Part shown: piece by piece, positions 58,901 through 64,000 of the stretch | How positions within the stretch are numbered: the stretch's first letter is position 1 | How the letters are laid out: each line of letters opens with the position of its first letter | Made by a program: the position numbers and the translations under genes | Source of the DNA: Strongyloides papillosus | Lineage: Eukaryota; Nematoda; Chromadorea; Rhabditida; Strongyloididae | DNA length: 64,000 nt | Direction of reading: 5' to 3' | Assembly (NCBI GenBank): GCA_005656395.1 | Contig: SRSI01000028.1 | Coordinates: 1,178,001-1,242,000, forward strand | Notes under the pieces: generated by a model | What the model saw: only the letters and a program-made list of their open reading frames with translations | Told to the model about the DNA's origin: nothing | The model's database searches: none

Positions 58901-61900
58901 GTATGCAGTTAAATATTACGAAATGTATGAGAAATTCAACAAAGATATTCCATGGATGGCAATTATTTTACTACTAACATCACTTTTATTAGGAGTAATA
59001 TTAAGGGTATTAGGAGTATTTCAATTTTATGATCTTCAAATAGCTATTATTTCTACATTAATACTTCAAATAATAGTAATAATGGTTCGTTAACCATTAC
59101 TCTTTAATTTATACCATTTCTTTCTATTTTAGATTTGTTTTATTATAATGAAAACTGCAAATAAACAATACACGTTAAATGAGCGAATAGATAATAGGTT
59201 AAAAAATAAGAAATCTATTGCTTCAACAACAACTTCAATGAGATATCAAACGATAGAAAATAGGAACGTCATTAAACTAATGACGTCCTTTGTTATAGCA
59301 AGTGCTATCATGTCATTTTTAAATGTTGTTATACTCTTAATTAAATCAAAAGTAATAGTTGATTTAAAAAATGTATATTTAGAAAATTTGTTTAGTAATC
59401 TTGTACCGTATTTCACGGCAATTTTTGTTCCTTTAACTATAATAATTACAGAAAAAAGATATTATAAAAAATTAATGTACTGTGTGTATACATATCTACC
59501 AATTTGGAGGAAAAAAAACTTTGTTCTTCCTTTGAAAGTAATTAGTAACACAAGAATAAATGAAGAAGTGCATATGAATGATGAAACAAAAAAAGAAATA
59601 TATTTTTCAAAGTATGAAGATCAATGGAAGTAATTATAAAACAAAAAAAGAAATTATACATTGTAATTACTCTAAAAACTAATTAGATAGGAATTAACGC
59701 CTATTATTTAATTACACGAACAAACAATGTTATTTATTTCTGTTCTCATTAATGTAAAAAAATTTTTGTAATGAAGCTTATCTATTATAATAGAAGATGA
59801 AAAACATCATTCATTTATACTAGGCTAAAAAATATTTTTTTAAGGTAAAATTATATTTTACAGAATATTTGTTTATTAAATGTATATTTTTTCTAAAACA
59901 AACTTATTCTATTTTAATAATGTTGAAAATAGACTGGAATACTGGTGTTGAATTATTTTTTCTAGTACCAATAACATTAATTATATGCATCATTGTGTGT
60001 AGAATTTTTTATAATGCAACATTTTATCATAAAAATTTCCGTGTCCTCCTAATAAATTACCCGTTGGGATTTATAATAATATGTATTATGAAAATCGTAA
60101 CAAAAACTATGACAATTTTCTCATATAGAGGTTTTGTTAGAAGTATCTTTTCTGACTTAATCTCAGTTGCTTTATTTTCAACAACATTCACAACAATAGG
60201 TTTTATATTGGAACGTTCTGTTGCATTAATCTACTTCTATAAATATGAGTATTTTTGTAGTCATATTCCGTATGTTGGAATATTTCTTATTCTTTTATCA
60301 TGGATTATTGGAGGAATACAACGTTTAATAACACGTATATATGATTTAAATGTCTTATTTTTCATATTTTCAACTGGTGTTGTGCAAATTATTTCACAAA
60401 TTGTAAGTTATATATTATATAAAATATATCTTGATATTTCTTAAGGTATGTTTTAGCATTATAAAAACATCAAAAAAACAGTACAATTTAAATGAATGTA
60501 TAAATGCACGCTTAGAAAATTTAAAATTTTCTAATTTCTCAATTATTTCAATCAAATACCAGACCATTGAAAATAAAAAAATAGTTAAAATGATGAGTTA
60601 TTTTATTGCAACAACAACAATTACCACAACACTTGATTTATTATCATTAGTTATTGAAATGGAATATTTATTTCCAATCCGTGATAAAAGTTTACGTTCA
60701 TTTATAGGTAATATCATTCCATACGTTACAGCATGGACTGTACCATTTACTGTTATATTGACGGAAGAAAAGTTAAAAAAAATACTTATGTGGTATTTAA
60801 GGAAATTCACAGGCAAATTTATCTACAAAACATCTGTAACACCAGAGTCTATGATAAGAAATTCCAAGCTCAGAGATGAAATTAATATGCCTAATGATAA
60901 ACAAAATGAAATCTATTTCTCAAGTTATGCCGACCAATGGAAGTAATTACTTAAATTTCCGAGATTACAAGACTAGTCATATATTAGAATAATTTAACAA
61001 AAAAAACTTTAGATATAATTAATTTTTGAGTAATTCTTATAAATAATTACCAAAGGTATTAATTACTATACATAAATTAAGCTTTTTACACTATATTTTA
61101 AATTTTTTAAAATAAAATTACCTGAGGTATTGCATTAATAATATTATCAGAATTTTCATTCATGTGTGGACTGTCGGAGGTAAAAGAATGCGATGAAACT
61201 TTCTCATCAAATTGTTTTCCTATTTTTTCTGTATGTACAGGTGATCTACAAGACTTTGTTGAATTATTGTAATCAAGACAAAGACAAATATAAGCTCCTG
61301 GTGTATTAACACAATCTGGTGTTTCAGGAGGACATACATGTTTATTTTCAAAACATTCATCAATGTCACGATCACATATTGGAGCACCACGCCATCCCTT
61401 ATTACAGCGACCTGCTGGGCAATGTCCATCATCTGAATTACAAGCAGTATTAGATTCGCAATGGCACTCTCTGGTGCAATCCATATACCATTGATTTGGA
61501 GAGCATGTCTCAACACATTCCATGCCTTTTGAACCAGCCCCGCAAAGGTAAATTTGATCATCAGCATCAATTCTGAAAAGCCACTCACCAGGTATTCCTA
61601 TATCACTTTTATCACCCAATAAAATGGCATCTTCTGTACCACTACCTGGTAAAGTAAAATAATGAAGACCAGGTTCACCATGAAAACCTATTATCGCATC
61701 TTTATTGGTAGAAAGTTTACTGTAGACAAAATGTGCAAACGTTCCATACTTTTCTGATAATATTAAAGCTATCTGAAAAAGATTTCCTTCCTCACTAGTA
61801 GTCCCAATCTCTTGTGTATTTTCCCATGTAATTATAACAACAGAATCAGGTTTATAATGTTTTCCATACTTATATTGTATATTAATTTCATTACGTGTTG

Positions 61901-62563
61901 ATTCAATAATATTAGGATCACGAGTTTCACGGAACCATACTTTTCCATTTTTTGATTTCATCCAATATACTGCAATTAATGGATCATCAAGAGGAAAATT
62001 TTTTGGTTCTCCAATTGGATGATTATTGAATGTTATAGCTCCATCTCTTGATATAAATATTCTATCATATTGTATTCCTAACAAATATAATGGTGTTGAT
62101 AAAAATAAATCTTCTATATTTTTAGTCATCTCATAATCATTATGCTCTTTTCCGTATGGATATAAACGTGCTGAAAAAATATAAGGGACTGTTACATTTA
62201 AATCCAATCCAGACTCTCTTTTTTGAGCTGATAATGTTCTTTTATACCTACGATGTCCTGAAAAATAATTAATGTTAGTTTTAGATTGTTTATAACAATT
62301 AATTTTTTTAGGGCTGGTAATAAGACATTTTATGATAAAAATTAAGGTAAAAAATAGTTAAATAATTTAAAAAAGTTAATTGGTAACCTAAAAAATGTGT
62401 TAAATAAATAATATCTTTATATCAACATAAGATTAAATAAAATTTTTTGTAGTGAATGGTAAAACATACCTGCATATTTAAAATTATTTCGAGTGACAGA
62501 ATTTTCTATGGCATGTATACATGTAATTGACAATAAAATAAAAAATATTTCTTTTGGTTTCAT
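55928..62563 (-). CDS. dex-1: DEX-1-like transmembrane matrix protein (two NIDO domains, EGF repeats)
   Basis: Four exons (62563-62470, 62257-61122, 58338-56307, 56136-55928) give 1156 residues with all phases closing. Exon 1 encodes a signal peptide (MKPKEIFFILLSITCIHA). Exon 2 holds a first nidogen-type NIDO domain, ending GIPGEWLFRID, then Cys-rich and EGF modules (DIDECFENKHVC). Exon 3 carries tandem EGF repeats (about 418-625), a second NIDO domain (about 629-840, ending PGKWIFRID) and more EGF repeats. Exon 4 gives a transmembrane helix (about 1088-1112) and a short tail ending NNNYANFAYT. This order matches C. elegans DEX-1, an apical matrix protein needed for dendrite anchoring, epithelial shape and dauer seam remodelling. 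Introns 2 and 3 host genes on the other strand. Confidence 0.85.
56202..56275 (+). tRNA. tRNA-Val(UAC): tRNA-Val (anticodon UAC)
   Basis: A full cloverleaf can be drawn. The acceptor stem GGTTTCG pairs with CGGAACC (one G-T pair), followed by discriminator A at 56275. The anticodon stem TCTGT/ACAGA encloses the loop CTTACAC with anticodon TAC. The T arm is GGCGG-TTCGAAT-CCGCC. The B box GGTTCGAATCC is intact and a T7 run at 56279-56285 is a good polymerase III terminator. No intron. It lies in intron 3 of the DEX-1-like gene on the opposite strand, just beyond that intron's donor. Confidence 0.96.
58611..59633 (+). CDS. serpentine chemoreceptor, SRE-like (first of a tandem pair)
   Basis: Exons 58611-59084 and 59133-59633 are joined across a 48-nt intron (GTTCGT...TTTTAG, phase 0) and encode 324 residues. 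About seven hydrophobic segments are visible. Motifs include YHKNFRMIILGYP after the first helix, IERMYAVKYYEMYEKF after the third, KQYTLNERID in the intracellular loop, YQTIENRNVIKLM before the sixth helix, and a C-terminal EIYFSKYEDQWK. These resemble the nematode SRE family of the SRA superfamily of chemosensory GPCRs; subfamily assignment is by motif memory. The gene lies entirely within intron 2 of the minus-strand DEX-1-like gene. Its neighbour downstream is a paralogue with the same intron position and an equally long second exon (501 nt). Confidence 0.75.
59920..60946 (+). CDS. serpentine chemoreceptor, SRE-like (second of a tandem pair)
   Basis: Exons 59920-60402 and 60446-60946, with a 43-nt intron (GTAAGT...TTAAG, phase 0), encode 327 residues. 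The start MLKIDWNTGVELFF was chosen because it aligns with MDWSNIVELG of the upstream paralogue; the frame is open further up to 59869. Shared blocks are YHKNFRVLLINYP, ILERSVALIYFYKYEYF, KQYNLNECINARLE, YQTIENKKIVKMM and EIYFSSYADQWK. Seven hydrophobic stretches fit a GPCR. The two genes clearly arose by tandem duplication yet have diverged strongly between the motifs. It is also nested in intron 2 of the DEX-1-like gene, ending about 175 bp before that gene's exon 2. Confidence 0.75.
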
Positions 62564-64000
62564 TTTAAATTATATCATATAACAAATTAATTGGTAAAAA
62601 TAGATAAATATATAAAATATTAATAATAAAATATAAAAAGCAACTAAAAAGAAAAAAATATTTATATTAAAATAACATTGATTCGTGAAAGTATAAGGAT
62701 GATTTGATTACTATAAAAGTTCTATCATTTAGATATTTTAATTAAACAAACTTTTGTATAGAATAACCTCTTACTATTTAGAGATAATAATAATATTGTT
62801 ATATTTAATAGTAAATTGGTACATGATATAGAGAAAATAAACTTTATATTTTGTCTTTTATTAACATAAATACATGTGCATAAACTTTTTATTGGTATGT
62901 AATAAAAATTCACCTCAAAAATTTTCTTTGATGTCCTGAGGATTTGGTACTTCTAATAACTGACCCAGAGGGAAATATAATATATATTTATTAGTAAGAA
63001 CAAAATTATGCAACAAAATGTTTAATAAAAATTATTAGTAGATTAAGAATGCCTATTAATAAAACGATTATCTAGTAGTGAGTCATCCCAACAATACCCA
63101 TTTATTAGTAAAACAAAGGAATGCATTTAAATAAGAATAATAAATCTGTAGGAAATTGAGTAATTATATTTATTTATAAAAAACTAGATAGTATAAAAAA
63201 TTGTAACATTTTTTTGTTTGGATTGCCCTCAATGATTATTAAAAGGAGGTAAGATATTTTTAGGCATAAAATAAAAGAATTCTAGTAAGAAGATAGACGA
63301 AATATTGTCTTTGTATTCTTATAATATCTTGTTATCAAGAATTGCCATCTTTAATTGTTTAAAATGAAGATTACTCTTATGGTATGTGTACAGTTAATCA
63401 TTATATATATAAAAGGTATATTAATAACAAAAGATGAAAAACTCCAGGTATTTATAATATCACCAAACCTTCTCAACCACCCGCCATCAAAAAGTTCAAT
63501 TTAAGTATTAGTAAAAATTTGATAATTATAATAACAAGGAAAATGATTGTTGTAAGATAATTTATAATTGTCAAATTTGTTCATATTATGATATTTATGA
63601 AATTAATATTTAATAAATTCATATATATACAGGAATAAGATCAAAAGATAATTTATAGCACAAAATAAAATAATTTAAATGAGAAACTTGATTTAAAAGT
63701 GGTGGAATTTTCTAAAAGTTTAATTTTAACAAGAAAACTTAAATATCCAATTTGTACTAAAAATTAATTAATTTCCAAGATGATTTTTAGAATATAAATA
63801 AACAATTGTTTATAAAAAAAAATCCTTAATTACATATTGGTGACTCTTATTAATTAGCAAAATATAAGTGGAACAAAAATAATTTGAAAGTTTAAGGTTA
63901 CCCAAATACTATGTTACAAGTGAAAAAATGATAATTTGTTTTAGTATAAAATTTTTTAAAACAATAGACAATATTAATATTTTTGTATAATCAAGTGAAA
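62564..64000. other. upstream region of the DEX-1-like gene; no gene seen
   Basis: AT-rich with no supported coding frame on either strand. A short GC-richer stretch near 63465-63490 (CTTCTCAACCACCCGCCATC) stands out but has no evident role. The promoter of the DEX-1-like gene is expected next to 62564. Confidence 0.4.

Noticed and set aside
62200..62207. Start of the 366-codon frame at 62207
   Set aside because: This codon is TTG, not ATG. The exon continues upstream to an acceptor at 62258 and joins a signal-peptide exon at 62563-62470.
1..64000. CRISPR arrays, rRNA genes, bacterial operons, prophage
   Set aside because: Nothing resembling them. Spliced nuclear genes and nematode families throughout argue against prokaryotic or organellar DNA.

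Overview
The window looks like nuclear DNA of a parasitic nematode of the Strongyloides type. It is extremely AT-rich. Introns are mostly 37-130 nt with GTAAGT/GTATGT donors and TTTCAG/TTTTAG acceptors, beside a few multi-kilobase introns. Several acceptor-like sites lie directly before start codons, as expected for spliced-leader trans-splicing. Recognisable products are nematode-typical: a nematode polyprotein allergen (NPA), a DAF-16/FKTF-1 FoxO factor, MADD-4/punctin-like and DEX-1-like matrix proteins, and SRE-like chemoreceptors. The genus is inferred; no database search was possible.

Layout. 1-119: C-terminal end of an unknown + strand gene. 120-5857: AT-rich intergenic DNA with a possible 5'UTR exon near 3.4-3.58 kb. 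5865-7419 (+): NEDD8 and sideroflexin. 8637-9017 (+): small Lys-rich secreted-type protein. 9196-13111 (-): NPA polyprotein with about nine repeats and a His-rich insert. 14.4-16.4 kb: a doubtful 34-aa ORF and two small two-exon membrane proteins. 16.68-17.76 kb: pseudogene debris with an F-box-like fragment and a 292-bp inverted-repeat element. 19355-31089 (-): the FoxO gene, with two mutually exclusive 5' halves of the forkhead domain spliced to common 3' exons. 31.1-41.5 kb: no gene seen, probably upstream regulatory DNA. 41521-42067 (-): small acidic protein rebuilt from three exons. 43417-45554 (-): IMP3 followed by methylthioribose-1-phosphate isomerase, a candidate operon. 47333-54065 (-): MADD-4/punctin-like gene with three possible signal-peptide starts. 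55928-62563 (-): DEX-1-like two-NIDO/EGF/transmembrane gene that hosts, on the opposite strand within introns, a tRNA-Val(UAC) and two tandem SRE-like receptors. 62564-64000: nothing seen.

The genes are mostly functionally independent: housekeeping (NEDD8, IMP3, methionine salvage, sideroflexin), secreted matrix proteins, sensory receptors and a developmental switch factor. The most interesting architecture is alternative-start usage. In the FoxO gene the forkhead domain is assembled from either of two first halves. In the MADD-4-like gene, internal starts appear to use the polypyrimidine tract of an upstream intron as signal-peptide code and to read in frame through its AG acceptor.

All exon structures were inferred by eye from splice consensus, reading-frame closure and family similarity. 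Multi-exon models were checked to sum to a multiple of three.
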